A stretch of 64,000 nucleotides of DNA from the NCBI GenBank assembly GCA_903847385.1, contig CAINDO010000565.1, positions 1-64,000 of the forward strand, given 5' to 3'. The first letter of the stretch is position 1; every line of letters starts with the position of its first letter. A program made the position numbers and the translations under genes. The DNA is from an uncultured Myxococcales bacterium (GTDB lineage Bacteria > Myxococcota_A > Bradymonadia > UBA7976 > UBA1532). This document shows, one piece after another, positions 40,756 to 49,436 of this stretch. Below the pieces are notes generated by a model. The model searched no databases. It saw nothing but the letters and a program-made list of their open reading frames with translations, and had not been told where the DNA came from.

Positions 40756-41213
40756 CAAAAGGCCTCTTCGATGGCGTCGATGACCCGCTGCAGGTCCAGA
40801 TGCTGAAACGACAGCTCCGGCGTGCTCAGGGCCTCGGTGATCCAGCTCGCCTGGGCCAGGAACTGCTTGATCTGACCCACCTGGACGGCGTCGCGCGCCT
40901 CGACGATGGCCACCTCGCACACACACAGCGCCAGGTTCAGGTCCGCCCGGTCGATGATCACGGCGACGGCGGGCGGCGCCGGGTCGCTGAGCTCCAGGAA
41001 CCGCCCCAGGTCCACGAGCGTGAGCAGGCGGCCCTGGTGGTTCATCACGCCGCAGACCCAGCGCGGGGCCCAGGGCACCCGCGCCACGGCGGTCATGGGG
41101 AGCACCTCGGTGACCTGCGACACGTCGAAGCCGCAGCGCACGGGGTCCTCGGCGGGGGTGGCGCCGCGGCGGTCCGTGGGCCCGAAGGCGGTGACGAGGA
41201 AGCGTTCGCGCAC
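40755..41213 (-). CDS. cheW: CheW-like coupling protein
   Basis: The 152-residue protein is a single CheW domain. It has the R-C-G-F-D-V-S-Q-V-T-E-V-L start, the V-C-G-V-M-N-H-Q-G-R-L-L-T-L-V-D-L core motif (the usual G-x-x-N-x-R-G-x-x-x-P-V-x-D-L region), and paired C-terminal strands. It should link the chemoreceptor encoded just upstream to the CheA kinase just downstream. The overlap with cheA is 1 bp (ATGA), and the gap from the receptor gene is 11 bp. Family identity is clear; the gene symbol is used in the generic sense because the genome may hold several chemosensory systems. Confidence 0.85.
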   Translation of the reverse strand: MRERFLVTAFGPTDRRGATPAEDPVRCGFDVSQVTEVLPMTAVARVPWAPRWVCGVMNHQGRLLTLVDLGRFLELSDPAPPAVAVIIDRADLNLALCVCEVAIVEARDAVQVGQIKQFLAQASWITEALSTPELSFQHLDLQRVIDAIEEAF

Positions 41214-41224
41214 GGCAGCGTCGC

Positions 41225-42535
41225 TCAGAGCCGGAACCGGCGCGTGACCTGCGCCAGCTCGCCCGCCAGCACCGCCAACTGACGCGAAGACGACTCCAGC
41301 GCCTGCCCGCGCCGCCGCTGCTCGCCGAACGAGGACTCGACGGAGCGGGTGGACTCTGCGTTGTGGTCGGCGACCCGGCGCACCTCGCCGGCGGCCTGCA
41401 CGACCTCCTCGGCGAGCTTCAGCTGTCCCACGGCCAGGGTGCTCAGGTCGGCCACCCGGGCGGCCTCGCGGCGCGTGACTTCGACGATCGTATCCAGGGC
41501 GTGCGAGATCTCGTCCATGTCGCGGCGGCCGTCGCCCAGGTCGCGGGTCGACTCGCGCATGATGTCCACCACGCTGCGGGTGTGTTCATCGATGCCCTGC
41601 ACGATGAGCCGGATCTGGGCGGCGCTGCGGGCGCTGGAGTCGGCCAGGCGCCGGATCTCCTCGGCCACCACGGCGAAGCCGCGGCCGGCATCCCCGGCGC
41701 GGGCCGCCTCGATGCTGGCGTTCACGCTGAGCAGGTGGGTCTGCTGGGCGATGCGGGTGATGGCCTCGACGATGTCGTGGATCTCGCCGGCGCTCTCCGA
41801 GAGTTTGAACACGGCGCCGCCGCTGGCCTCGACGCGCTCGAAGGCGCTGCGCACGCGGCCGAGGGCGTGGCGGGTGGACTCGTTGCCCTGGGCGGCCGCG
41901 GTGCTCGTCTCCTGGGTGGAGCGGGCCGTCTCCGTGGCGATGTCCGCCGAGCGCCGCAGGTCGCGTACCATGCGGGTCAGCGCGTCGCTCTGCTCCTCGA
42001 CCTTGCCCGACTGCAGGTCCGCGCGGCGGGCGATGCCGCCCACCTGCTGCACCACGACCTCGTTCTGGGCGCTCAGGTGGCCGGCCGTCTCGACCAGCTC
42101 GCTCGACGAGCGCGCCAGCTTCTCCGAGGCCGACTGCAGGTGCTCCACGAGCACGCGCAGGTTGTCGACCATGATGCCCGTGGACTCGGCCATCACGTCG
42201 ATCTCGTCCGGGAACAGCGCCGGCCCGGGCATGGGCAGCCGCTCGCTCAGGTCGCCCGTGCCGATGGCCCGCGCCGTGACCGAGAGTGCCCGCAGGTTGC
42301 GCGTCAGCCGGTGCGAGATGAGCCAGGCCATGACCATCGCGGGCAGGAACACGGCGATGGAGAGGGCGGTGCGGCTCTCGAACGCGAGCGGCCCGCTGTC
42401 CGCCTGCTCCATGTAGAGGACGAGGGCGATCGTGCCGACCACGGTGGCCAGGTGACCCAGGAAAATCTTGGTGGCCAGCGTGAGGCGAACCTCGGACGTG
42501 GGGCGGATTCGGTCCTCGGGGGGGCGCGTAGGCAT
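41225..42535 (-). CDS. Methyl-accepting chemotaxis protein without a large sensor domain
   Basis: The 436-residue receptor has two hydrophobic helices (about residues 22-42 and 57-76) with only a short loop between them. A HAMP-like segment follows, then a long coiled-coil signalling domain. The conserved hairpin tip is [20 protein letters not shown] (the family usually has T-N-L-L-A-L-N-A-A), followed by [15 protein letters not shown]. With so little periplasmic sequence it may sense within the membrane or through a partner. No C-terminal CheR-docking pentapeptide is present. It is the first gene of the MCP-CheW-CheA operon and is divergent from rho. Confidence 0.9.
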   Translation of the reverse strand: MPTRPPEDRIRPTSEVRLTLATKIFLGHLATVVGTIALVLYMEQADSGPLAFESRTALSIAVFLPAMVMAWLISHRLTRNLRALSVTARAIGTGDLSERLPMPGPALFPDEIDVMAESTGIMVDNLRVLVEHLQSASEKLARSSSELVETAGHLSAQNEVVVQQVGGIARRADLQSGKVEEQSDALTRMVRDLRRSADIATETARSTQETSTAAAQGNESTRHALGRVRSAFERVEASGGAVFKLSESAGEIHDIVEAITRIAQQTHLLSVNASIEAARAGDAGRGFAVVAEEIRRLADSSARSAAQIRLIVQGIDEHTRSVVDIMRESTRDLGDGRRDMDEISHALDTIVEVTRREAARVADLSTLAVGQLKLAEEVVQAAGEVRRVADHNAESTRSVESSFGEQRRRGQALESSSRQLAVLAGELAQVTRRFRL

Positions 42536-42561
42536 GGCTCGGGCATGGTAATCCGAAACTG

Positions 42562-42590
42562 TTGACAGGCCCAGTAAAGTGGCTTAGGAC
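42562..42590 (+). promoter_or_regulatory. Sigma-70-type promoter of rho
   Basis: A perfect -35 box TTGACA (42562-42567) is followed by a 17-bp spacer and TAGGAC (42585-42590), a moderate -10. It lies in the divergent region between the chemoreceptor gene and rho and gives a leader of about 90 bases. A long untranslated leader is usual for rho, which is autoregulated in several bacteria. Confidence 0.55.
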
Positions 42591-42689
42591 CGCGAGACCC
42601 TTCAGACCGCCTGCAACCGCGCCGAACATCGGCCGCGGTCATCAGGTCCCTCCGGGCCCCTCCCCGTCGTCAAGCTCAGGAAAAGCCGA

Positions 42690-43937
42690 ATGAATCTGAA
42701 AGAGCTCAAGCAGTTGAAGATCGCCGATCTCGCGGCGATGGCTCGGGACATGAACGTCGAGAACTCGGCCGGCCTGCGCAAGCAGGAGCTGATCTTCGCG
42801 ATGCTCAACGCCCAGGCGGCGAAGAACGAGCCCATCTTCGGCGAGGGCGTGCTCGAAATACTGCCCGACGGCTTCGGTTTCCTCCGGGCCCCCGACTACA
42901 ACTACATGCCCGGGCCGGACGACATCTATGTGTCTCCGAGCCAGATCCGCCGCTTCGGCCTGCGCACGGGCGACACGATCACCGGTCAGATCCGGCCCCC
43001 CAAGGAGTCGGAGCGCTACTTCGCGCTGCTCAAGGTCGAGACGATCAACTTCGAGGAGCCCGAGGCCGCGAAGAACAAGATCCTCTTCGACAACCTGACG
43101 CCGCTCTACCCGGACCGGAAGCTCAACCTCGAGTACCACCCGAAGAACTACAGCACGCGCATCGTGGATCTGCTCTGCCCCATCGGCATGGGCCAGCGCG
43201 CGCTCATCGTCTCGCCGCCCCGCGCCGGCAAGACGGTGCTGATGCAGAACATCGCCAACGCGATCGTGCACAACCACCCGGACGTCTACCTGATCGTGCT
43301 GCTCATCGACGAGCGCCCGGAAGAGGTCACGGACATGGAGCGCTCGGTGCAGGGCGAGGTGGTCAGCTCCACCTTCGACGAGCCCGCCCAGCGCCACGTG
43401 CAGGTCGCCGAGATGGTCATCGAGAAGGCCAAGCGCCTCGTCGAGCACAAGCGCGACGTGGTCATCCTCCTCGACTCGATCACCCGCCTCGCCCGCGCCT
43501 ACAACACGGTCGTGCCCCCCTCGGGCAAGATCCTGAGCGGCGGTGTCGACTCGAACGCGCTGCACAAGCCCAAGCGGTTCTTCGGCGCCGCCCGCAACAT
43601 CGAAGAGGGTGGCTCGCTCACGATCATCGCCACGGCGCTGATCGACACCGGCAGCCGCATGGACGAGGTCATCTTCGAGGAGTTCAAGGGCACCGGCAAC
43701 GCCGAGCTCCACCTCGACCGCAAGCTCATGGAGAAGCGCATCTTCCCCTGCCTGGACATCAACAAGTCCGGCACCCGCAAGGAGGAGATGCTCATGCCCG
43801 CCAGCACGCTCAACCGCGTGTGGATCCTTCGCCAGCTGCTGCACCCCCTCAACGTGGTCGACTCCATCGAGTTCATGCTCGACAAGATCGCCAAGACGGG
43901 GTCCAACGCAGAATTCCTGGACAGCATGGGCGGTTGA
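42690..43937 (+). CDS. rho: Transcription termination factor Rho
   Basis: Rho is the hexameric RNA-dependent ATPase that ends transcription. The 415-residue protein has the normal length and all landmarks: an N-terminal helical Rho-N part ([10 protein letters not shown]), the cold-shock-like RNA-binding domain ([12 protein letters not shown]), Walker A (P-R-A-G-K-T), the [10 protein letters not shown] segment, Walker B ([15 protein letters not shown]) and the R-loop region [13 protein letters not shown]. No N-terminal insertion domain is present. The start ATG follows AGGAAA. It heads the conserved rho-rpmE-prfA block. Confidence 0.98.
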   Translation: MNLKELKQLKIADLAAMARDMNVENSAGLRKQELIFAMLNAQAAKNEPIFGEGVLEILPDGFGFLRAPDYNYMPGPDDIYVSPSQIRRFGLRTGDTITGQIRPPKESERYFALLKVETINFEEPEAAKNKILFDNLTPLYPDRKLNLEYHPKNYSTRIVDLLCPIGMGQRALIVSPPRAGKTVLMQNIANAIVHNHPDVYLIVLLIDERPEEVTDMERSVQGEVVSSTFDEPAQRHVQVAEMVIEKAKRLVEHKRDVVILLDSITRLARAYNTVVPPSGKILSGGVDSNALHKPKRFFGAARNIEEGGSLTIIATALIDTGSRMDEVIFEEFKGTGNAELHLDRKLMEKRIFPCLDINKSGTRKEEMLMPASTLNRVWILRQLLHPLNVVDSIEFMLDKIAKTGSNAEFLDSMGG

Positions 43938-43951
43938 CGCTAATTTGCTGC

Positions 43952-43998
43952 GCCCGTTTTCCAACGGGCTGACATGACCGTCCCGGCCCTGCGCCGGG
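43952..43998 (+). promoter_or_regulatory. Two-hairpin leader upstream of rpmE
   Basis: Within the 111 bases between rho and rpmE lie two perfect stems: GCCCGTT-TTCC-AACGGGC (43952-43969) and CCCGGC-CCTGC-GCCGGG (43982-43998). A weaker CCGC/GCGG pair lies further on. Neither is followed by a T-run, so they are not simple intrinsic terminators. Ribosomal protein L31 is controlled through structured leaders in several bacterial groups, so this is a candidate L31 autoregulatory leader, or a partial terminator for rho. Confidence 0.45.
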
Positions 43999-44048
43999 CA
44001 TACGCGCGGCAGCCGCTGAATTTGCGGTATGTGCGTCGGAGGTTCGAC

Positions 44049-44246
44049 ATGAAAGACGGCATCCACCCCAACTACCGCGAAGCCACGATCACCTGCGCCT
44101 GCGGGTCCGCCATCCCGACCAAGTCGGTGAACGGCTCCTACAGCGTGGAAATCTGCTCGCAGTGCCACCCGTTCTTCACCGGCAAGAACAAGCTGATGGA
44201 CACGGCCGGCCGCGTCGAGCGCTTCAACAAGAAGTACGGCCGCTGA
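44049..44246 (+). CDS. rpmE: Ribosomal protein bL31, zinc-binding form
   Basis: The 65-residue protein begins M-K-D-G-I-H-P-N-Y, as bL31 proteins do. It keeps the zinc ligands of the C+ form: C-A-C-G near the start and [10 protein letters not shown] in the middle, ending with the usual V-E-R-F-N-K-K-Y. The ATG at 44049 has a strong GGAGG ribosome site. An in-frame ATG 75 bases upstream lies in the structured leader and is not the start. It sits between rho and prfA, a conserved order in many bacteria. Confidence 0.97.
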   Translation: MKDGIHPNYREATITCACGSAIPTKSVNGSYSVEICSQCHPFFTGKNKLMDTAGRVERFNKKYGR

Positions 44247-44263
44247 ACGCGGTCGACTCCCGC

Positions 44264-44289
44264 ACCCGGCGCGCCGCGCGCCGACGGGT
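44264..44289 (+). terminator. Strong GC hairpin between rpmE and prfA
   Basis: The core stem GGCGCG-CCG-CGCGCC (44268-44282) is extended by ACCC pairing with GGGT (44264-44267 with 44286-44289) across a 3-base bulge. It fills most of the 50-bp gap between rpmE and prfA and ends just before the prfA start. No T-run follows. It may attenuate read-through or control prfA translation rather than terminate fully. Confidence 0.35.
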
Positions 44290-44296
44290 CTGACCC

Positions 44297-45370
44297 ATGC
44301 ACGACCGTCTGGAAGACATCGCGCGCCGCTTCGACGAGATGGCCGCGCGGATGGGCGACCCGGCGGTCTACGCCCAGCCCGGCGAGTTCCAGAAACTCGC
44401 CAAGGAAGTCGGGCAGCTCGAGCCGCTGGTGAAGGCCTTCCGAGCCCTTCAGCAGTGTGATCAGGGCATCGCGGACGCCCGCGAGATGGCGGACGCCGAG
44501 CGCGATCCGGAGCTGCGCGAGCTGGCCCGGGCCGAGGTCGACGCCCTCACGGCGCAGCGCGTGGAGCTGGCCGAGCGGCTGAAGATCCTGCTGTTGCCCA
44601 AGGATCCCAACGACGACAAGAACGTCCTGCTGGAGATCCGGGCCGGCACCGGCGGCGAGGAGGCCTCGCTGTTTGCGGCGGACCTTTTCCGCATGTACGG
44701 CCGCTATGCCGAGCGCAAGGGCTGGCGGCTCGAGGTGATGGACGCCTCGGAGTCCGAGAGCCGCGGCTTCAAAGAGGTCATCGCGCTGGTGAGCGGGCAG
44801 AGCGTGTTCAGCACGCTGAAGTTCGAGGGCGGCGTGCACCGCGTGCAGCGTGTGCCCGAGACGGAGAGCCAGGGGCGGATCCACACCTCGGCCTGCACCG
44901 TGGCCATCATGCCCGAGGCCGAGGACGTCGAGCTCGACATCCCGGACAAGGACCTGCGCATCGACGTGTATCGTTCGAGCGGCAACGGCGGGCAGAGCGT
45001 GAACACCACGGACAGCGCCGTGCGCATCACCCACCTGCCCACGAACACCGTGGTCTGTTGCCAGGACGAGAAGAGCCAGCACAAGAACAAGGCCAAGGCC
45101 ATGAAGGTGCTGCGCTCGCGGCTGCTGGACGCCATGCAGGCCGCGCAGCACGCCGAGCGGGCGGACGCGCGGCGGGTCATGGTCGGCAGCGGCGACCGCT
45201 CCGAGCGCATCCGCACGTACAACTTCCCGCAGAACCGGGTCACGGACCACCGCATCGGCCTGACGCTCTACGCGCTCGACCAGTTCGTGGCCGGGGACAT
45301 CGACCCCATCCTGGATCCGCTGCGGGCCGCGCACCAGGCCGAGCTGCTGCAAGCGCAGCAGGGCGAGTGA
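44297..45370 (+). CDS. prfA: Peptide chain release factor 1
   Basis: RF1 reads UAA and UAG stop codons and releases the finished protein. The 357-residue sequence contains the peptidyl-tRNA hydrolysis motif [10 protein letters not shown] and the RF1-type recognition tripeptide region [15 protein letters not shown], with P-x-T rather than the RF2 S-P-F. Length is normal. No good Shine-Dalgarno sequence precedes the ATG; the preceding 11 bases GGGTC-T-GACCC are palindromic. The methyltransferase gene prmC, a frequent neighbour, is absent; instead a lipoprotein gene overlaps the stop (TGATG). Confidence 0.97.
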   Translation: MHDRLEDIARRFDEMAARMGDPAVYAQPGEFQKLAKEVGQLEPLVKAFRALQQCDQGIADAREMADAERDPELRELARAEVDALTAQRVELAERLKILLLPKDPNDDKNVLLEIRAGTGGEEASLFAADLFRMYGRYAERKGWRLEVMDASESESRGFKEVIALVSGQSVFSTLKFEGGVHRVQRVPETESQGRIHTSACTVAIMPEAEDVELDIPDKDLRIDVYRSSGNGGQSVNTTDSAVRITHLPTNTVVCCQDEKSQHKNKAKAMKVLRSRLLDAMQAAQHAERADARRVMVGSGDRSERIRTYNFPQNRVTDHRIGLTLYALDQFVAGDIDPILDPLRAAHQAELLQAQQGE

Positions 45371-46233
45371 TGCGCCGCGCGGCGCTGCTGCTCTTGCTGT
45401 GTTGGGCGCCCCTCGCGTGTGAGGAGGCCGCCCCCGTGCTGCCCACCCCCGGCGCGCCCCCCGCGGCTCCGGATCGGATGCCGCAGCTCGAGGCCCTCTG
45501 GCGCGAGAGCGTGCAGCACCGCAGCGCCCACCGGGCCATGGCGGACAACGCCGCCAGCCTGGCCCACGACGTGGAGCGCAGCGCGCGCATGCTGGACACG
45601 GTCGAGGCGTTCCGGCGCGTGCCCGTGGTGGCCGCCGCGGACGCCGAGAAAGACGCCGCCGCCGTTCAGGCCGCGGTGCTGGCCTACGCGAAGCGCCTCG
45701 GCCTGAAGGTCGAGGTCGAGGTCCGCGTGGCGCCCGCGACAGCCGCCCCCCCCGCCGAGGTCGACGCCGCCGAGGGCCTGCGCTACGAGATCCCGCAGGT
45801 GCTCGGCACGCACGGCGTCGAGGTCCGGTTCGGTCAGGGGCTGGAATCCGGCCCCAAGTTCGTCGGCGACCTCAACGCCCTCGGGCGTCTGTTCGAGCCC
45901 ACGGGCGCGCGCATCGGCAAGGATGGCGAGGGCGTGCTCCGCGGGCAGGTCTACTTCTTCCGGGACCTGCAGCCCGTGAAGTTCGTACGCAAGCCGCCCG
46001 CCTTCGCGGCGAAGCTGTCTGAATTCACCGCCCCGACACCCGCCGAGTCGGCCCGGCTGAGCCAGATCCAGGACAACCTCGCCCAGGTCGAGGCCGTCTC
46101 GGCCCAGATCGAGCAGGCCTTCGCCCACCAGGCGGTGATGAAGATCTCCACGGCCCGCTTCCGCGCCTACGGCGAGGCCATCGAGCGCTACAACAAGGCC
46201 ACCTGGGCCACCGCGCTCGCCCGCGGCCTCTGA
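45370..46233 (+). CDS. Lipoprotein of unknown function
   Basis: The start overlaps the prfA stop (TGATG) and encodes 287 residues. The signal peptide ends at Cys17 (A-P-L-A-C). The mature part starts with a helical region, then an alpha/beta domain (A-K-R-L-G-L-K-V-E-V-E-V-R-V; G-Q-V-Y-F-F-R-D-L), and ends in a helical, probably coiled-coil tail. The layout of helix, ferredoxin-like strands and coiled coil is faintly like PilO-type proteins, but I cannot support that name. Coupling to prfA is probably incidental to genome compactness. Confidence 0.7.
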   Translation: MRRAALLLLLCWAPLACEEAAPVLPTPGAPPAAPDRMPQLEALWRESVQHRSAHRAMADNAASLAHDVERSARMLDTVEAFRRVPVVAAADAEKDAAAVQAAVLAYAKRLGLKVEVEVRVAPATAAPPAEVDAAEGLRYEIPQVLGTHGVEVRFGQGLESGPKFVGDLNALGRLFEPTGARIGKDGEGVLRGQVYFFRDLQPVKFVRKPPAFAAKLSEFTAPTPAESARLSQIQDNLAQVEAVSAQIEQAFAHQAVMKISTARFRAYGEAIERYNKATWATALARGL

Positions 46234-46244
46234 GCGGGCCGGCC

Positions 46245-47270
46245 ATGCGCTCCCACCCGAGCCCCTGGTACCGCGACGGGCGGTTCCGCAACCTGGACGG
46301 CCTGGACGTGCCCGGAGACATGGGCCCCGGCGCCGTGCTGAAGTGGAAGCTGAGCCGCCGCGCCCCGGCCGAGGATCCGCTGGCCCGCGACGTGCCGGCC
46401 CTGCCGATCACGCCGGATGCGGCTGCGCTCGCCGCACCGCCGCCATTCCAGATCACCTGGCTCGGCCACGCCACGCTGCTCTGGCAGGTCGACGGCGTGA
46501 ACCTGGTCACGGACCCGACCTTCGGGCGCATCGGGCACGGCACCACGCCGCGTCTGGCCCCCCCGCCGCTCGCGCCGGACGCGCTGCCGCCCCTGGACGC
46601 GCTGCTGGTCACCCACGATCACTACGATCACTGCGACCTGCCCTCGCTCCGCGCGCTGCGCGGCCGCAACCCGCAGGCGCCGCTCATCGTGCCCGAGGGC
46701 CTCGGTCCCTGGGGGCGGCGCAACGTGGGCGGGCCGGTGGTCGAGCTGCCCTGGTACGAGGCGCTCGCCGTGGGTCCCGTGCGCGTGACCGCGCTGCCGG
46801 CCCAGCACTGGTCCATCCGCGGCCCGCTCGACCGCCACCAGAGCCACTGGGTCGGTTACCACGTGGCCGGGCCGTCGGGGTCGACGCTCTTCTCCGGCGA
46901 TACGGGCTTCGGGCCGCACTTCGCGCACATCGCCGAGCGGCTGCCCCCGGTGGACGTCGCCTGCCTGCCCGTGGGCGCCTACGCGCCGCGCTGGTTCATG
47001 CAGCGGCAGCACATGGGCCCGCAGGAGGCCGTCGACGCGGCGCGGATCCTGGGCGCGCGCGTGCTGCTGCCGGTGCACTGGGGCACCTACCGCCTCACGG
47101 ACGAGCCGCTGGACGAGCCGCCCCGCCTGACGCTGGCCGCGGCGGCCGAGGTCGGGCTCGATGTGTGCCCGCTGCACCCCGGGGGGCGCTACACGCGGGC
47201 CGGGCGCCACGGTCTGTGGCAGCCGCCGGACGGCGTTACCGCCAGGCCAGATCCAGCGTCCAACCGTTGA
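46245..47270 (+). CDS. NAPE-PLD-like metallo-beta-lactamase-fold hydrolase
   Basis: The 341-residue protein has a metallo-beta-lactamase fold with the dimetal motif T-H-D-H-Y-D-H-C-D and further ligands in P-A-Q-H-W-S, F-S-G-D-T-G and P-V-H-W-G-T. The N-terminal W-Y-R-D-G-R-F-R-N and the D-P-T-F-G-R phrase are typical of N-acyl-phosphatidylethanolamine phospholipase D and related UlaG-like proteins. It has no signal peptide and is probably cytosolic or peripheral at the inner membrane, acting on a phosphodiester lipid. Its 3' end overlaps the convergent transglutaminase gene by 35 bp. Substrate is inferred from family only. Confidence 0.85.
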   Translation: MRSHPSPWYRDGRFRNLDGLDVPGDMGPGAVLKWKLSRRAPAEDPLARDVPALPITPDAAALAAPPPFQITWLGHATLLWQVDGVNLVTDPTFGRIGHGTTPRLAPPPLAPDALPPLDALLVTHDHYDHCDLPSLRALRGRNPQAPLIVPEGLGPWGRRNVGGPVVELPWYEALAVGPVRVTALPAQHWSIRGPLDRHQSHWVGYHVAGPSGSTLFSGDTGFGPHFAHIAERLPPVDVACLPVGAYAPRWFMQRQHMGPQEAVDAARILGARVLLPVHWGTYRLTDEPLDEPPRLTLAAAAEVGLDVCPLHPGGRYTRAGRHGLWQPPDGVTARPDPASNR

Positions 47271-49431
47271 GCGTGCCGACGTCGGCCTTGGCGAGGTCCT
47301 GGACCTTCAGGGTCCATTCGCCGCCGGCGGGCTTGCCGGCCAGCGAGGGCACGTCGAAGGACTTCTTGATGTCGTCCGCGCCGCCGCCGACCTTGTTCTG
47401 CAGCACGATGGACTCGCCGTTGCGCACGAGGGTGACGACCACGTCCCCGCTGTAGGGGTGCGTGATGTCCACGGTGACCTTGACGCTCGTGAGCGCGCCG
47501 GTGCCGGTCGAGGTCGCCAGGCTGGTGATGCCCGCCCGCTTGTTGTCCGGGATGGCGATGGGCGTGCCCGCGCCGGTGAACTTGCCGGTGGTGGGGGCGG
47601 CCGGGGCCGGGGGCGGCATGGCGGCGCCCTCGGTCACGAGCTCCACGGACCAGCCGTTGATCTTGCCCACGTCCTGCGCGGCGCCGTCGAACACGGACAG
47701 CGTCCACTCGCCCGTCGAGGCCAGGCCCGCGAGCTGAGGCGCGTCGAAGCTGCGCTTGAGGTCGTCGGCGCTGCCGCCGGCGCGGTCGTGCAGCACGATG
47801 CTCTGGCCGGCGTGCTGGAGCACGACGCGCAGATCGCCCACGTAGGGGTGGGTGATGTCGACCTTGACCACGGCGGTCAGGATCTTGCCGCCCTCGGCCA
47901 CCGTGAGCGTGCTGCTCACGCCGGCGGCGACGTTGTCCGGGATGTCCTTGGGCAGGTCTTTCGCGGTCGTCTCCGTGGAGCCCATGCCCGCCGGGGCGGG
48001 AGTGTCGAGAGTCGCCGGGAGGATCTTGCTCTCGACGAGCGCGGCGTACTCGATGTTGGGGTTCTCGTACTTGCGCACGGACGGGCCCTGGCTGAGGGGC
48101 TGCCAGGCGAAGTCCGGCCAGGCGTGGTCGTCCTTGGCCATCGCGTTGGACCACACGCCGTCGCCCACCACGCGCGCGGCGGGGTCGTCCGCCGGCTTGT
48201 CCAGGTAGAGCGTGTAGGTCAGCGTCCGCATCTCGATCTGGCTGCCCCAGAGGCGGTGCGCCTCGTTCGTGGAGGTGGGGTAGACGTCGTCGAGCACGTT
48301 GGCGACCGTGAGCTCCTCGTGGGGCAGGCCGTCCGTGACCCAGTGGAAGCTCGTCGTGACCTGGATGGGGTAGACGTCGATCTCACCGAGGTCGCGCTGC
48401 GTGGCGTTGCCCGTGCGGCGGTCGTACTCGGTCTGGGCGACCTTCGTCTTCACGGCGGCGTCCGTGTAGAGCTTCTCGAAGCGCGACACGTAGCTGCGCA
48501 CGGGCTGGTTCCAGACCTCGCTCCCCGTGAAGCGGTCGATCACGAAGCCCTTGTGCTGCAGGCCGAGCTGCGTGGCGAAGTAGATGTGGAACGCCGCCGG
48601 CGTGAGGTCCGCGTAGGCGCTGCCGGTGTTGTCCGGCTCCTCGCTGCGGCTGCCGAAGAAGCTGCTGGCGTGCTCCATCCAGGCCTCGGTCAAGAGGGCC
48701 TTGACCTCGCCGGGGGTGAACTCGACCGTCACGCCGTTCTCGGTGACGCTGCCGCGCTTGCGGGGCTCGGCCTCCATGAGCGAGGCGGCGGACCAGGCGT
48801 TGCAGTGGCCCCACCAGCCCTGCACGCCGGGCACGCCCTTGCCGTGCTCGAGCTGCTCGAACTCCGTGGCGGTGTCCACCGTGATGGCCGGCAGGCTGGT
48901 CTTGGCCATGTCCAGCTCGGTGTTCAGCGCGACGTAGGCCTTGCCGTCGTCCGTCTCGCGCCAGTCCTTGTCCGGGTTGTCGGCGATGTACTTGTTGAGC
49001 TTGCGCACCAGCGTGCGGAGCTGGTCCTGCTTGGGGCCGAGCTGCGCCTCGGTGACCTCGTGGTAGGTCTTGATGGCGTCCCACTCGATGCTGGCGGCGC
49101 GGCCCTTGAGGACGTCGATCTTCTCGGCGGCGGAAAGGCAGAACGACTTGCCCTGGTCGACGAGGGCCTGCGTGGTCGCGTTGGCGTCCACCCCGCGGCA
49201 CTCGGGGGCGCTGCTGAGCTTGTGGCGGTGGCTGATGCCGTTGCGGGTGTAGGCCCACCACGAGCCCACCCAGGGGGCGTGGGCCATCTTGCCCTGCAGC
49301 GGGAGCTGACCGAAGCGGACCTCGCCGTACACGGTGTTGTCGGCGGCGTGCGCAGTGGAAAAGGAGGACGTGAGGCCCGCGGCGCCGAGGGCGAGCAGGC
49401 CGGCGAGGGCGGTCGTGTGTCGGTTCTTCAT
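47236..49431 (-). CDS. Secreted transglutaminase-elicitor-like enzyme with two P-domains
   Basis: The 731-residue protein has a signal peptide (S-F-S-T-A-H-A). The large N-terminal domain (about residues 30-480) carries W-W-G-H-C-N-A-W, with probable catalytic Cys210, the hallmark of the transglutaminase-elicitor family first known from oomycetes. Two P/Homo-B domains follow (about 490-597 and 615-731), each with D-I-T-H-P-Y-x-G-D, then G-E-W-T-L, then N-G-W. P-domains normally accompany secreted proteases. The enzyme probably cross-links or deamidates proteins outside the cell. The start ATG at 49431 is used because the signal peptide begins there. It is 5 bp downstream of a lipoprotein gene in the same operon. 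Confidence 0.82.
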   Translation of the reverse strand: MKNRHTTALAGLLALGAAGLTSSFSTAHAADNTVYGEVRFGQLPLQGKMAHAPWVGSWWAYTRNGISHRHKLSSAPECRGVDANATTQALVDQGKSFCLSAAEKIDVLKGRAASIEWDAIKTYHEVTEAQLGPKQDQLRTLVRKLNKYIADNPDKDWRETDDGKAYVALNTELDMAKTSLPAITVDTATEFEQLEHGKGVPGVQGWWGHCNAWSAASLMEAEPRKRGSVTENGVTVEFTPGEVKALLTEAWMEHASSFFGSRSEEPDNTGSAYADLTPAAFHIYFATQLGLQHKGFVIDRFTGSEVWNQPVRSYVSRFEKLYTDAAVKTKVAQTEYDRRTGNATQRDLGEIDVYPIQVTTSFHWVTDGLPHEELTVANVLDDVYPTSTNEAHRLWGSQIEMRTLTYTLYLDKPADDPAARVVGDGVWSNAMAKDDHAWPDFAWQPLSQGPSVRKYENPNIEYAALVESKILPATLDTPAPAGMGSTETTAKDLPKDIPDNVAAGVSSTLTVAEGGKILTAVVKVDITHPYVGDLRVVLQHAGQSIVLHDRAGGSADDLKRSFDAPQLAGLASTGEWTLSVFDGAAQDVGKINGWSVELVTEGAAMPPPAPAAPTTGKFTGAGTPIAIPDNKRAGITSLATSTGTGALTSVKVTVDITHPYSGDVVVTLVRNGESIVLQNKVGGGADDIKKSFDVPSLAGKPAGGEWTLKVQDLAKADVGTLNGWTLDLAWR

Positions 49432-49436
49432 GGTCT

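Noticed and set aside
42545-42550. TACCAT as another leaderless -10, for the chemoreceptor gene
   Set aside because: It ends 9 bases before the ATG rather than 6 and lacks a -35 box, so it does not fit the pattern closely enough.
43974-44048. An N-terminal extension of bL31 from an upstream ATG
   Set aside because: bL31 proteins begin at M-K-D-G-I-H, and the extension overlaps the two leader hairpins.
45370-46233. A PilO-type pilus protein after prfA
   Set aside because: Only a vague likeness in helix/strand order, with no inner-membrane helix and a lipobox instead; no other pilus gene is nearby.
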